Part shown: positions 43,801-58,800 of the stretch, piece by piece
Position numbering within the stretch: the stretch's first letter is position 1
Layout of the letters: every line of letters starts with the position of its first letter
From: Tyto alba
Lineage: Eukaryota; Chordata; Aves; Strigiformes; Tytonidae
Reading direction: 5' to 3'
Assembly: GCF_018691265.1 (NCBI RefSeq)
Contig: NW_024881328.1
Span: 43,689,515 to 43,753,514 of the forward strand
DNA: 64,000 nt
Program-made: the position numbers and the translations under genes
The notes under the pieces: model-generated
Databases searched by the model: none
The model's input: the letters and a program-made list of their open reading frames with translations, nothing else
Told to the model about the DNA's origin: nothing

Positions 43801-46800
43801 ATTTGAGGACTAGTGGTGGCGGATTCAAAACAAAAAGTGATGGATGATGGGTTCGCTGCTCTGATGCAAGAATGACATGCCAGTTCAAAACTTTTAAACA
43901 CTTTTCACTGTTAAATTTGTGCCACCAGATTTTGCTGGTTAGGCCTATCCACGCCAGATTGGCCTTCCTTTGCCTATCCCGTTGGCAGTATTACTAGTCC
44001 CTGCTTGTCACTTGATTCCTCTGGTCGCTGTGTCTGGCAGCTGCTCCCTTTGGAAGCAGACTTGAGCCATGTACATACTTCTCTTACTCTTTCTGTTTGT
44101 GTGTTCACTGTGAGAATTTTTCATGCCAAGTGTCCGTTTCCTGGTTTGTTACACAAAAACACACTGTGACAATCACCTATGTTGCTTCCTGGGTTGCATC
44201 CTCTGTTTTCATAAATGTTTCTGAAGTTTCTCTTGTATAACATAAGCAGCTGCTTTTCTCCACGTTCTTTCTTCGTGAAATGCAGCTCCATCTTCAGTTA
44301 ATTCTGTGGGGATTCAGCTAATTTAAGTCATCTGGGAAGTTGAGCCACCTGGGAAACTTTTTTAATTCTCATGATTTTTGTCCTTTTTTCCTACCTTTTT
44401 AGCTTCCTGATACGTTACTGCTTCTTTAACACAGAAGGTGGGGAAGAAAGCTCTCAAAAGGTTCATGAATATGCTGTAGTGATGGCCATTGCCCTCGCTC
44501 CTTGGTCACTTTTTCTTTACTGCAGTCTTTTTTTTTTCTTCTTTTTGAATGGTTCTTTTTAATTCACTGAATTTTGTCTCGGCTTGAGGATAGCCAAACT
44601 ATCACTGAAGTAATTCAGAATTGATTTTATTTTTTCTTTCTTGTGATTTTGTTTTCTGCATGGTTTATGCTAATGGTGCTTTTGTTTGTTTGGGTAGTTT
44701 TCCCTGGAGCAAATTAAGTGTTATTGACTAAATTATTCCTTCTGGTTGCTACAACACGCCAGTGTGAAGATTAAGCAATGTTGCAGGACTCTGCATGTTA
44801 CTAGCCAAGACCTGAAGCATAAGGAAATGAGGAGGGCTTACCAGTCTACTGGTGGCTTTGATTCTTGTCATGAGTATGCTTTCTATGAATGCAGTGTAAA
44901 TGAAGAACATGGTTTTACTGTCTTCTGAGGAAGGAATGTTTTCATCTTTCAGAAGTTCATTTTCTTATGTATCTTGTGAGATAATATTTTACTGCTATTT
45001 CAACAACTAAAATATGGCTGATAGTTACAGAATGACTTAGCCTAAAGATACATCTGAGTACTTGTGTTGGTTTCTCCTCCATTCCAGAGCTAAAAGAGCA
45101 GCTCCTGGCTCGTGCATCTCGGGTGGAAGAAATAGAGCGTTTAAAACAAGAATTTGAACAGCAGCGTCAGCAAAGAAAAAGTGAGCATGAAACTGAATTG
45201 GAACAACTGAGGCTTTATTTTGAAAAGAAGTTAAGAGTTGCTGAAGAAAACTACAGAGAAGAATTGACTCTGCTGCATCAGAGACTGCAAGAACTGAAGG
45301 AGTATTCACTGTCAGAGTTGGAAGTGAGCCAGGATCAAGCAGGGGACATCAGGTGATCTACTCTTTTTCCTTTCATCTCATGTTATGACAGCATGCTTCC
45401 ATATTATTATTTTTTTAATACAAAAGTTGATGTTAGCCTCTAAATATATTGGCGTTGAGCATTAGGTGATCTGTAGTTAGAAACCTGGCAATGAAAGTCA
45501 TGAGTGGTCAGTGCTGAGCAGTTGGCATAGTTGCTCTGTGTCTGCTTTCAGTATTACATCATGAGTCAGCAGTAAGTTCATTTAACTTAGTTTGTGGCAC
45601 GTGTTACAATCTTAAACTTTAAAACCCTTTTCTCAGTTCGTCTGTTGCAGTTTTTGAAGAGAATGCTGAGAAAGAGAGAAGGGATACGCTTGGTCAGCTA
45701 AATCAACAGCTGGAACAGCATCAGGTAGGATTTTTGGTATAGTAAAGTTCCACTGTTCGTTACATGACCTGTATGAAAATTGATGTCTGATTCCCAGCTC
45801 TTAGCAAAGAGTTAGTTTGAGACATTTATGAAGGCTTAATTATTTTTGACAAGTATATTGTAAATTATCAGCTTTAAATAGTTCTTAGACTAGTAGAACA
45901 GATGAAAATGTGTTCTGTACTTTTGTGTCCTCTGTTCGGGTTATCCCATGCCTATTAAGTTGCCTATCAAATCTCTTCCACACAAGTGCAGAATCCATGG
46001 TGCTTTTCTTCTCTATAGCTTCTGTAGTAATTGTGCCTTTTATTGCTATGTGGTTTCTTTAAGTGGAGATGCTAATTTGGTCCCTCTTTGCTTTATGCCC
46101 CTATTTTGATGAACCTTGTTGTAAGTTAAGGTCTTGACTTCTTTGCTCAATTTATTTGAAGCTAACGAGGCTCTTCAAAAAAGAATTTTTCCTTTTTGGC
46201 TTTAGATTTTTATTTTTAAAAATAAAAGTAATATTTTAATTTTTTAGTGAGGGAATGACAAGCAGACAAGACATACAGAGGACAGCATGAGCTCAATTTC
46301 ATTAGCCAATCACACAAAACCAATATGAGTTATGAGAAATGTATACACCTTGCCTTTTTTCTTGCTGCTGTTGGTTTCTAGTTAAGTATGAAACTGCATT
46401 TGTAGATCACTACTTCCAAGTTCAGTAGTGTGTGTACAAGGGGGTCTCTTCATTGTTCAGAGTTGATAGTTTCTCTGGCCAGATGCGAGGGACTTCTTCC
46501 TCTATTATACTTTTGAACAGCTCCTGAAACTTACATCTGCCCTGTGGCATGATTCCAAAGTGTATCTATCTTGAGGGGCTCTGCTGTTCTAGGAGCAGAT
46601 GGAGTGTCAGAAATGGAGCAAAGCCAGTAGGGTTTTTGGAAACCAGATACATACATGTTAAGCAGGTGCTTCATAGTGCAATTCATGTAGTGACCTCATT
46701 GAAAGATTCTCAGCATGGTTTCTTCAAAGCTGATTAAGTCTTTCTAACCCATTTCTTATGTAGGAAGAACTTGCCTGTTTGCAGGCACAACTTAAAGAAC

Positions 46801-49800
46801 AACAAAGGCACGAATTGGATTCCTTAAGGTCTTCCCTTGCACTTCAGTATAAGGAAGACCTAATGAAAATGAAGATGGATCTGTCGGACAAATGCATAAG
46901 AGAAATTGAGGAAATGAAAAGAAAGCATAGTTTAGAACTCGAGCAGCTCCATGCCCAACTTTCAGAAGAGCATCTTAAAGGTAAGGTGATCTTACAGACT
47001 GTGAAGTAAAATGGTAAGCTGTTTGTGTAGCTTACAGTTTTCTTTAGATAGGCTTATTTGAAGAAGTTTTTAATTTGTTATTAGTTTGCCCTAAACTATA
47101 GGGAACACTTTACATGCATTAATCCCTAGCATCAAGCACTTTGCTTTTTGGCTTTTATAGGCATGTGGAGTTGAACTCCCAAAGATGTGGTGACTTGAAT
47201 TTGATTAATCTGTAGTGAAACCTACTACAGCTGTGGAGCAGTTGCTAAAAGGAGTTGATCAGGTTTCTGTTCTTAATGCCTAGCAGGGCACTGTCAATTC
47301 CTGAATTGATATTTATCTGAAAATTTCTTGGTGGTGTTTGTCTGCATGTTAAATGTCTCTTGTAGTTGCATGGAATAGGCCAGTTCTCAGTTTATTCCGT
47401 GTGGTAGACCCACTTATGTTCTATGTTCTTTTGCCTGTATTCCTTTTGTGTGTTTGAGAGTGCTCTGATTATTTAACGTTAATATTTCTTTTTCATCCTG
47501 TGTTTCCACTAGTTGGCATATATATTGGGATGAGCTCTTTGTACAAAGAGGAAAGTAGTTATGGGGAGCAGAATTTATAATGTATACCTTTTGCTGTAGA
47601 GTTCAGGCTAAAGATCCTCATAAGGCTAAATTTAATGAGATTTCTTATATGGGTTTATGTAATTTTTTAACAGTTGCTGCTTTTGTTGGAATTGTAATTT
47701 ATAAAAATATACTGCCTTGTACTGGTTCAATATGAAATGCCTATGTTGTTGAGGTGCAGGTAAGGGATTGTGGCAGTTCTTGTATTTGCAGCCTCTTTCT
47801 GGGAGCATAGTAATGTACACAAACATTTGAACTTACAGTCCATAAATTAGCTATGTAACACATATGGGTATAACTCTATTCCACTGTATGGTGGCTAAAA
47901 TGTTCAGTACAACTTTTTAAATTTCCAGTTATATTATCCTCTATTATTTATTTATTTTAAATACTAGAGAGTATATCAAAACTACTTAAAATAGAATGTT
48001 TAGAGATTTGTCCATCTGCTTTTTATGGAAGTGCCTTTTGTAAATAGTATGTGCAAAAGAGGAGATAAAACTTTCATAAATCTGCCATTACTTTACCCAA
48101 AAAGATAGTTAGTTCGTGTGGCTGTTGCTGATAGGAGGGAGGTCCTGCCACCTGTTTCATGATCCATCCCTATTATTCTGTATGTGTTGATACTGATAAA
48201 TTCCAAAGGCAGTGATAAAACGGAAAAATTCACCCTGTTAAGGTATTCTTCTGCTGTAGTTAGTATGGCTACTGATAAACTACACAGCTGACAACGTTCA
48301 GCTTTATTGTTGTCCGTTAATGGGACCTGTTAAAGTAAAATAAATTCCAGAATGTCATTTTATTGTTCGGTTTGGTTGTTTTTTTTCTTATTTTTTTTTT
48401 TCCTTTGCAGAAATCACCAAACTGCGCCTGCAGAGTGCTCAAGATGCAGCACGTCAAGTTGAAATGGAGGTGGCTGAGCGAGTGTCTGTGCTGGAGGAAG
48501 AGCACAAAGCAAAGCTCGCTCTCTTCCACTCTGAGAAACAGTGCATTGCAGAGCTTTCAGAAGAAATAAAGCACTTAAAGGAAGAGATTATGAAACAAAA
48601 AGATTTTTCTGTGCAGAATGAAAAGCATTTGAAAGAGGAAATGGAAATGGTAATTCATATTACAGTACTGTTTATGTAGAGTTGGGCAAGCTCAGATCTA
48701 CTGGAAAGGCCAAGGGAGATGGAAGTAGCACTTATCACTAAACTAGGCACATTTAAAGATAGTAGCTTCGCCTTTAAATGGTCTTGCATGGATACACACA
48801 AATATTGGAATATGAGTCTGAAGTTCAGAACACTTTAATGTTAAACGCTCAGTTTCTCTCCAGATGAACTTTTCTTTAAGAGCACAGGTACTGTAGGAAG
48901 GATGCACGTGCTTCAAGGGTTGATCCAGCCCACCTTTTTTTACTGGCATGGGTTAGGCATATGCATACCACTCCAACACAGGCATGTACAAATGGTCCTC
49001 ATCCTGTACATCCCCCTGCAGCACACTGTAGTGTCCTGGTGCAAAAGCAACATGGTGCTCTTGCCTACTGTGACGTGTCATGTGGTAATGGAGAATTCAG
49101 CAGAAAGCAGTGTGGCAGGTGGAAAAAGCCTCTCTGCCGAACGGGTCCCATCTAAGAAATTTCTGGTTTTGATAGGACTGTCTTTTTGAAGCAAGTAACA
49201 AGAAATAATTTTTCAGACCATTTTATGAGGGAGGAAGAGAGAATCAGACAGCAAATTTTGGCTTTTACTTTGCTTTGGTGTAGCTCTTACACCTTCTCTG
49301 TAAAGTCTTAGAGTGAGCGAATCATACCTGGTAAATCAGCTGTCCCATCTGAGGATAAATTTATATTGGATGTTAATTAATTGCTTACTTTGTTCCAATG
49401 TTTGAGCGCTTAGGAGAATTAGATGGATGAACCTCTTATCTCTCAAGTTTTCCTTTCCTCCCTTTTTAAAGAGAGATAGATACGTGTATCCTTTTCCAGA
49501 CTTAAAAACCGATGGAGGAGACTGGAGGAAACAGTTGCAGACTGTTTATAACATGGAGGCTCAGCTGGAGCTTCCAGTAGTGAAGCCTTCAGTACTACTA
49601 CTCTACTCCTACCACCTGCAGTATCTTCCTTGTGTCACTGCTGACTGGGTAAAAGATAAGCATATACAGAATGTGGTGTTTGAAATGAGCCTGTCCCACA
49701 TGCTGAACCTCCATCTGGAAATATATATTTTGTTTGCCTTCTGGTCTCTTGCTCTCAGAAACAGTGAACTGACTTCCTCAGTTGCCTCTCTATTTCCAGT

Positions 49801-52800
49801 ACCTACCGCAAAAGTTCTCATGAATTTTGTTAATCAAGATCTGAGTTTTCTGCCTCTCTATTTAAGTTGCAGCATAATTGAATACTGAGGTATTTATTCA
49901 GAACAAATCTTCCGAGTGAAAACTGAAGAGTATACTTCATACTGATTCTCATATGCAATCTCTTACTAGCTTTTAATTTTCTTTTAAGAGATGACCCTGT
50001 TGTTTCCTTAGATAACTATTTGTTTACCTCTTTAATTCTAATGTATTTTAGTCTTTGTTTTTTCACCTTTTGTCACTGAGCAATCATTTAGTGCTTTTTA
50101 CATTCTTTTTATGTTACTTTTATGCTACATACAAGAACTGTCCTTGTTATGAACTTGGACACTGCATATAAAATACCACTGGAACGTACAAGGAAAGCAG
50201 AGGTTTGAAAGAGACTTTTCTTTTTTAAATCATGCCCAGTATAAATCCCTAAGGTGCCCATAGCTTTGTAAGTTGAACTCCTGAAATGAAGTGGTCCCAA
50301 GAGAAAATGACATAGAGTACCATATTAATTCTAGAATTTTGCCTTAATTTTTTTTTAACCTCTTTACCCCTATTATTTCTTAATAATGCATTGAATTCAA
50401 GTACCTATAAATTGACATTTCAGCCTTACTTCTATTTGGAAGGGTCATTTCACTGCAAGAATTTAATCTTTCCAAGGCTTTAAATGCCTGAGAATGTTCT
50501 CTTCCCACACTTCAGTTTCGTTTTGGTATTCTATGCACTTTTTTTAAATAACTGTGTTCACAGGTAAAATGTAAAATTGCTGAGGATCACAAGAGTAAAT
50601 TAAGGGAAGCCAGAGAAGAAGTCCAGAAAATAGAGACTATGTACAAAGAAAAAGAGAATAAATGGAAATGTGAAAGTGAGGACCAGAGAATCCAAGCAGA
50701 AGAGAAGTTATCATTGCTGCGTATAGAACTGCAAAATAGAGCGGAATATGAGAAGCAGAATTTACAAAAGGAGTTTGAACTTCGTGAAGCTGAAATGAAA
50801 CAACTTCAAGATCACCAAGCTGCCAAAATTCTAGAATTGGAGAAGCTGGTAAAAGAGCAGCAAAACAACTTGCAGCAGCTAGAGGACAGCCTTGCAAGTG
50901 CACAGGCTATACAGAAATCTCAGGAGCAGTATGACGCTGACCTGCAGGCAGCCAAAGTGCTCATGACAAAAGAAATGGAAAAAGCCACACTGTGTCTGCA
51001 GGAAGAATGTGCACTGAAACTTATGGAAGCACAAAACAAGTAAGTCCTGAGTATTTGAGTGTTTTCATTTAGCAGTTCATTGTTATTGTTGCTTTTTCTT
51101 ATTTTAAATTTTGTGAGTGGTAGTGATATAGGTTTGTCACTTGATGGCACCAGCTAACTTACATATGTACAGCTTACTCTCCCAAGGCACAGTAATGCCA
51201 TCTATTAGGGCTTACTGTAGAATTTTGCTTCATGTAAATGCATTTAATCTAGTCTAGAAAATCAAATGAAGTGTGGCCAAGTTCTACCTGTTACAGTTAA
51301 GAATACAACAGGCAGCTGCAAATCATATATTAGCCTTGGAGGAGGGGAAGCGTTACAGGACATGTAAGTGGAAAAACTCTTAAGTTTTTTCAAGTGTTTT
51401 CAAACAATTGGAATGAATTTGAGCAGGTTTTTCCTGGTGAATGAAGCTTGTGTTAACCACTGAATGCTGAGGTTGATGGGCCACACATGGTATTATTCAG
51501 TTCTGGTTAGATATGACGGTTGTAACTGCTCAATTTTTCCTCCCCTTCCTATCCCCATTGCTTCAAGTGTATTAAAGGAAATATTTAAACTACTACATGT
51601 TTGTATTTGCATTCATTGCTTCAAATGTATCCCTTCTTTCCTCCCCAAACATACACTCACAGAACAAGACTGGGAAAATAATTACAATAAAACAATGAAA
51701 GCAAGAACTTAACCTTTAAATAACCAATCACTTTTTAATTATTGGTGTCTATATCCAGAAAGACTATAGATAATGATTACAGTAAACTGCAGCACTTCAG
51801 ATACTAAATCTTCTTCATCCAGCTTTAAGCAGACTTGAGAGCTGAGGTGAATTTGGAGGAGCCCCCAGGTATCCCATATACACTTCCACAGTGGTTTTAT
51901 GTTTCGGTCTTAACTGAATGATTTTAGAGATGTTTCTTATGACAGTACATTTACTTGCAGACAACACATTTGAGATGTGTACAATGTATATGCTACATCC
52001 TAGATACTTTCCTGTGGCAGTATGTTCTCAGAGAGACAGTGAACGATGTTTGTATGTTGCTCTGTATTAGTGAGTAACTTAAGGGTGCCAGTCTACCTAG
52101 TAATAACCAGATACTACCAAGTGACATTGCATAAACCTTTAATGTTGTGGCTTGCTTTGAATTAGTTCTGTATTTGAAACATAAAGTAAAACTTGAGCAG
52201 GCTAAGTAAGGCCTACTTAATTTTCTTTGATATTTCTTATTAGTTCAATTATTAAAAAAAAAAAAAAGCCTTTTTAACAATATTTTCTTAATATTCTTGG
52301 AAATAATATAGGTTTTTGGAGGAACACAAAGCTATGACTCAGAAATTCACAACTGAGCAAGAGATTCTTCTCCAAGAGCTGAAAAAGAAACATGATGATG
52401 AGTTGGAACTCCAGAGTCAGCAGTTACAGGAGAAACATAAGCAGCAAATTTTGTCTCTTACTGCTGAGTTTCAGACAAAGCACCAAGCTGAAATTGAGAC
52501 TCTTAAATCTACACTAGAAAGTAAACAGCAGATTGAGCTTGAAGCTTGTATTGCTGAACTACAGACAAAGCATCAAGCACAAATTGATGAACTAGAGGCT
52601 AAGCACTTGTCAAATCTGGATTCCTTGGAGTCGTCCTACCTATCTGAAATTCAGAATATGAGAGATGAACACAGTCAGGCTCTTCAAAAGCTACAGCTGC
52701 AGCACACAGAACAGCTCCATGAAAAGGAGGAAATGGATCAAGCGCACTTGCTTCAGGAGATAGAGATGTTGAAATTAAAGCATGCTGAAGAATTAGAGCT

Positions 52801-55800
52801 TTCCCAAAATAATTTGAAAATTGAGCTAGCTACTGTTCATATGGAAAAACTTAAAGCCATGGCTGTTGAAGCAGAAGCAGCTCATAAGGTGAGTCAGAAA
52901 CTTGGTATAGAAGGTGAAATTTCGTGGTACGTTGGGTGGGATCACCTTTTCCCTTGTTCTTGGGATGTAGTTCTACAGCCTCCTTTGTGCCAGCACTAAC
53001 ATTTGTATGTGGCCATATTATGAACTGAAATAGGAAACTGAAGCTGAGAATAAAGTCCATGTGTCATTCCCCCCAAAATGTTCACACTAATGAGTTTTCT
53101 ATCTCAGTGTGTGGAAGAGATACAAATGAGGTAAGTATTTTGAACGTAATTCAGATTGGAGGGTCTACATTTTGTGGCTCAGAGCTTCTCTGCGTGATAG
53201 ATTTACCATGTAATTTTTCAGAGGCGATTAAAACAGAGTAAGTGTAATTCTGTAGGTTAAGCTACATCTCTAGGAATCTAAAGATCCTCCCTAGTGGCAC
53301 AGTCTTGAGGGGAAGAATAGAAGAAAGGTATCTTTGGGGGTCCAAGATAGGATTCTGGGAGCAGGTCATGGGTGAGTGGATCTTGTCTTAGGGCGTTTAA
53401 CAAAATCCATAGCTTTATCCTTGATAGGGCAGAGGTTTGAGCTCTTTTAGAGTTTAGGTGGGTAAAAAATGATCCCAAGTGTCTGTTGTTTGAGCCCAGA
53501 AGACAACAGAGCACCACGCAGCTGTTTACTCACCCCTTCCTTAGCACTGGGCAGGAGAAAATGAAGCAAAAAGGCTTGGGAAATAAGATAAGGACAGGGA
53601 GGGATGGCTCACCCATTATGGTCAAGGAAAAAGACAGACTTGTTAGGGGAAGAAAAAGGACATCGCTTTAATTCAAACACTAACAAAACCAATGCTTGAC
53701 AAGGTGAGGACAATGAGAGGCGTCACCACATCCAGACACACCTCTGCCCACCCCTCCCTACTTCCCGGGCTCAGCTCTGCTCCCCATCTCTCTGCCTCCT
53801 CCCCCAGCAGCGCAGGGGGCAGGAGATGGGGGTTACAGCCAGCTCCCCGCTCCTTCCTTCTCGAGAGGGGGGGGTGAACGCCGCACATCCCTCCCCTGCT
53901 CCACGGGGTTCCCCTCTCACTGCACAGTCCTCCATGAACCCTCTCTGGCCTGAGTCCTCCCCACGGGCTGCAGCCGTTCCCGAGCTGCTCCGGCGTGGGT
54001 CACCCCTGCGTGTTGCAGTCCCCCCAGCACTGAACCACGACAGCGGGGGGCTGCTTCTCCCCTCAGAGTCCCAACCTCCTTTAAGTGCAGCTGCCTGTCC
54101 TGGTGTGGGCTCCTCCACAGATTTCAGGTCGGCCTCTGCTCCACTGGTGACCTCCATGGGTGGTGGGGGGGAGTGGCCCAGCCCTCTCACCATGGGATAC
54201 AGTGGGGTTCTACTCTGGCACTCCTCCCCCCCTTCTTCCTCCTCCTTTCTACTGACCTCAGTGTTCGCATAGGTGTCCTTCTCGTAACTCCTCCTCACAA
54301 GTCCCAACCGTCTCTCAGGTTCCCCTTCTTAAATACGTTATCCCAGAGGCACAACCACCATCGCTAATTGGCTCAGCCCTGCCCAGAGGTGGAGCTGACT
54401 TGGAGCCAGGGGAGCTTCGAGAAGCTTCTCACAGGGGCCCCACTGCTGTAGCCCCCTCCCCTGCTACCATAAACCCTGCCACAGAAACCCAGCACACCAA
54501 GACTTCGTCATGGTCAAGGAGGTAGGAAGGTTTAGCTCATTGCTAAAACTTCAGAACCTTCCAGAGAGATGTGCTGTTCTCCAGACTTGTTTGTCACTGT
54601 GCCCACTTCCCAGCTTAAGATTATATATTGTTTCTGTGCTCACAAAGGCTAAGAGGAGTGTCTTGTGGGGGGAAAGGTGGGTAGTTTTCTTCTGCTCCAT
54701 CTTTGCTAACTGATTTTAAATCTGCATTTTAATTGTTGAGTGTAAAAAAACTTCAAAGAGAAAAAGTTCAAGGCTCTGCTGATGGGAAGTACTGTCATGG
54801 ATCGAGGAATAAGTAGAGGATTTACAAAACTCTTACTAGATAGGAAAAATAAACCCATTTCAGTGATATGCATCTGTGCAATATTGTTCCTGTTTACTTT
54901 ACAAGCTTTGAAACAGCAGGACATGTGCTTTACAAATGGGTTACAAAAGTATTTGTACTTACTTTTTTTTTCCCCTTTTTTTAATTAATGATTACACAGG
55001 ATGATTTGAACATAGCTCTTCAAAATCAAAAGAGGTTGCTGGAAGAAGAAAAATGTCTGGCCCTGGATATATTACGTAAGGAAGTATTACGTATGGAGGA
55101 AAAGCATAGAAAAGCACTCCAAGAACTTCAGGATATTCATGAGGCAGAAATTAAGAAACATAAGGAAGAATACTCCAGGGAGCTGGAAAAGGAATTGGGG
55201 AAACTAAAAGCACAACATGAACATGAGCAAGAGGTCAGAATGTTGCTAGTACCTAAACCCAAAATAATCCATACTTTGTCATAAAGTAAATTCAGTTTTA
55301 TTAACCTTAGAAATAAAAATCTAGATTTATATATATATATATAGATGCTTTTTGGACTTTTTTTTTTAATAGTGCCAGTAGGTAAGAGACAATGTTAACA
55401 TCTTTAAGCATTGCTTTATCTAAAAGGACTTAAGAGAATTCATAGATGTCTACTAGCCTCAATTTTTAAAATTTAAATCCATGTTTGCAGTGCTTTCCTT
55501 AGTGGAGGGGGGGATGGGTCGGTGGGGTAGGCTTGCTTTATTTTGAGTTCCTGCCATTTCATTCAAAATTTTAAAGCTGCTATTTTGACAGAAAACTAAT
55601 AGGTAATAATTTAGGCCTTTAACAGTTTGTGGGAAGTAACTGCTCACTTAAAGATTTTGTAAGTGAACAATCTTTGCTAACATGGATTTCTTCTTTTCTT
55701 AGAGAAATTATAGTAGGTAATACTTTTCCACATATGTTTTCTCAGTGAGGTTTGGAAATCTTCCTAGCTGCTGTTAAAGTTTTACCATTTCTTCTTGCTG

Positions 55801-58800
55801 GGAATGTTTATGTGTAAACTTGATGATGTTTACTTTCATACTGAAGGCTAAAAATTTGATCATCTACACCAAGTTCTCTTTAAACATTGAAATGGAATAA
55901 GATCCATTTATTCAGTCTTTGCTTGCATCAACAGAAGTCAGATTGTGTAAGTCACAAGTGATCAAGACTTTTCAGTTTGCTATGTGTTATGTTCATATAT
56001 CAGAAGTCATAAACAAAGTGAGATTTATGCAGCTATAACCAGACAACTTATGTTATGTCAAAATAGAACTAACTTTTGGCCTTTTCACTTACTAATTTGA
56101 AAATTAGTGTGCCAAATAACTTCCTAATCACTGGTGCATTTTTGTATTATCTGGTGCACCTCACAAAAAACTTTAAGGTTGGAGGAGATCCCCTCTGTTT
56201 GGACTTTCAGGCCTTAAAGCTGGTAGTGTTTTCCAGCTGGCTGGAGTGCCTTGCAAACTCTTTACTTTTGGAAGAATAGCTTGCCTGCGAAGGTAGTTTA
56301 GTTTTCTGGGAAGTTCTCATGGTTATTAAATTTTTAAGTCCTTCATCCTAGAAGCAGGATTTCTCTCTGTTCTGCTTACTACAGTGACTTTTCTTAGAGA
56401 GGATAATAGAAAAATACCCAAACAAATGAACAAAAAGAACCCAAGCTTTTCTCTGATATTTTTGATGGATGACTTTGTTGTACCTCATAGGATAATTGCA
56501 TTAAATATAGCTGCATAATGCTTAATCCCATTTGAACAAGAGAAACTGTGTTTTAACAAAACATGCTCTTCCTGTATTTCTTTCCCCCTCTTTCTTCCTT
56601 AGTTCTTTGAATTTCTCTTGGGTAAGCATCTGTTAGAAAGAACAAGTAGGGAGTGCCTTGCTAGTCTGACCTGGTGGTCTCATGAATACAGGAGGTACTT
56701 GGTACCTAATGCCTTGTTGCTTCTTACCTATTTTTATCAACTTGCTTTTTTGTGTAGTCAGCATGATGACAGATAGCAGCTCTGTATGACCTTGAGGATT
56801 GGAGAAGAGGTGTTGTGAAAATACTCTTATGAATTTGACTGATCTTGATGATTGTGATTTGGTTTTAGTTTTATTTTTTCCTTAATTATAACACTATGGC
56901 TAAAATATTTTATATTACTTACTTGCCTGCAGATGTATGCTTCTGCATCAGCCTCTGAAGTAGAAACTGTGCGAACAGCTCTTCTGGCTCAGTTTGAGGA
57001 GGTAAAATTGAAACAGCAGCTTCAGTTCCAGGAAGAGATTGAACTGCTGAAGTGTCAGTCGGAGGTATTGCTTGAACAGCAGATTGCACAGCTGAGGGTA
57101 AGGTCTGAATAAAATGAACTTCACAGTATGCACTGGTAGTGTGTTTTGCTGAAAAAGAACAATTGGTATGCATTCTTCAACCATGTGACTCTAAAATGAC
57201 AGTCTGTGTTAGGTCTTTTCCTTGCTTCACAATGTTTGGAACTAGAGAAGCAGTATTGGAAACAATGCAGTGTTGTGTGAGCAGTTACGGTATTTACTAC
57301 AGGGTTGTCTGAAAATCCTGAATTGGATGAGAAGTGATGTCGTTCAAACAAAACAAAACAGCGGAACATATTTGCTCTAAGCAGTGTTCCTTGTGTACAT
57401 TTATGTTCAGTTTGTCATTTGAAACTTTTTCTTCTTGGTGACTGCAGAGACTGCCCTTGGCCTATCATCCCTTGTCTACTGTGCATATGTATATATGGCA
57501 AGACACGTTCAGTGTTATCTAAGCTTTTATCAAGTGTGTGATGACAGTGAGCACTTTGTGCGTGAGATTTTTTTTCAGTGGTTCTTAATTTCTGCTTTCT
57601 TGGGTTCACCATTTAACTTCCAAACTTTTATCTTGATAAGGATCTTCAAGAGGCTTATCTCTGAAAACTGTCTTTGTTTGGCCTAGTTAGTAATTGGCTA
57701 TCATCTTCTGATCCTTGTGCAAAATGCCTTTGTTGGTTAGGTCACAAGCATGTGTTGAACTATTAAAAGAACGGAGAAGAGACATCCTGTGTCAGAAGAG
57801 AGCGGGGAAGCTCGCTAACACATTGAAAACAGTGCTTGCATTCATCGCAGTTCTATCACAGTACTGAGCATGTGTGGATCTCAACTTGCTGAGCACAACA
57901 AACTTAGATTAGATGAAGTACCATCTGCTAATTTGAAATCTCTCAAGGAGAAGCAACAGATCCTTACTGTTTCTGTCGGTGCTCCAACCTGAGATGGGAC
58001 CCTTCCTAACAGTTGCACACACCTCTAGAACTGGATGCTGCAGATGTGCCAAAAATTTCTCCTGTTTCCTGCCTCTGGCCCTCTGTGGAGTCCTGGCCAT
58101 TCTTTGCACTCTCTGGTGCAGCTGTCTCTTGAAACATGACACAAGTGTATCCTGAAAAGCTGCTGGAAGTGTATTTGGCATTGCTGTCCTCAGCTGAACC
58201 CCAACCTTCAGTCAGTCCAGTCCCAGCTTCTGTGGACTGTTACACATATACCTCAAGTGATTCTTGCTTTTCTCTCTCTTGTGCTGCCTAGGCATTTTAG
58301 TTAGCATTTGGGACACCAGAAACCGCTCTTTCCACTGAAATTTTGCCGGGGTAATTCTACTGCTAGTACAGTTGTCTCTCTTTTTTGTTTTTGTTGTTGT
58401 GGTTGGTTGGTTGGGTTTTTTTGTTTGGTTTGGTTTTTGTTTTTTCCCCCTCATTAACTTGATGACCAGTGTTTTGTCCCAGAAGAGGCTGACTGGATCT
58501 CTTTGCAAATTCAGGCTGAGATCTGTCATGGTCTGATACAGGTTTTTACAATGATCCTTCCCCTGCCTACTTCCCCCATGCTCATTTATGGGGTTGTCTT
58601 CATGCCAGCCAGTTTCCCCAGAAGAGTTTTTTGGGAGATTTTTTCCCCCTCCGCCCCGTAAATCAAAGTATATATAACTTTTGCAGGATGAATTTGAAGC
58701 TGAAAAAAAGGCATCACTACATGATAAAGAACAAATTTTGATTCAGGAGAGGGAGAAGGCACAGGCTGCTCACCAAAATGAGTGGGAGATGTTATCAGCC

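Noticed and set aside
53771..54307. A 178-codon - strand open frame
   Set aside because: It is inside the second LTR and antisense to it. No retroviral protein similarity is seen.
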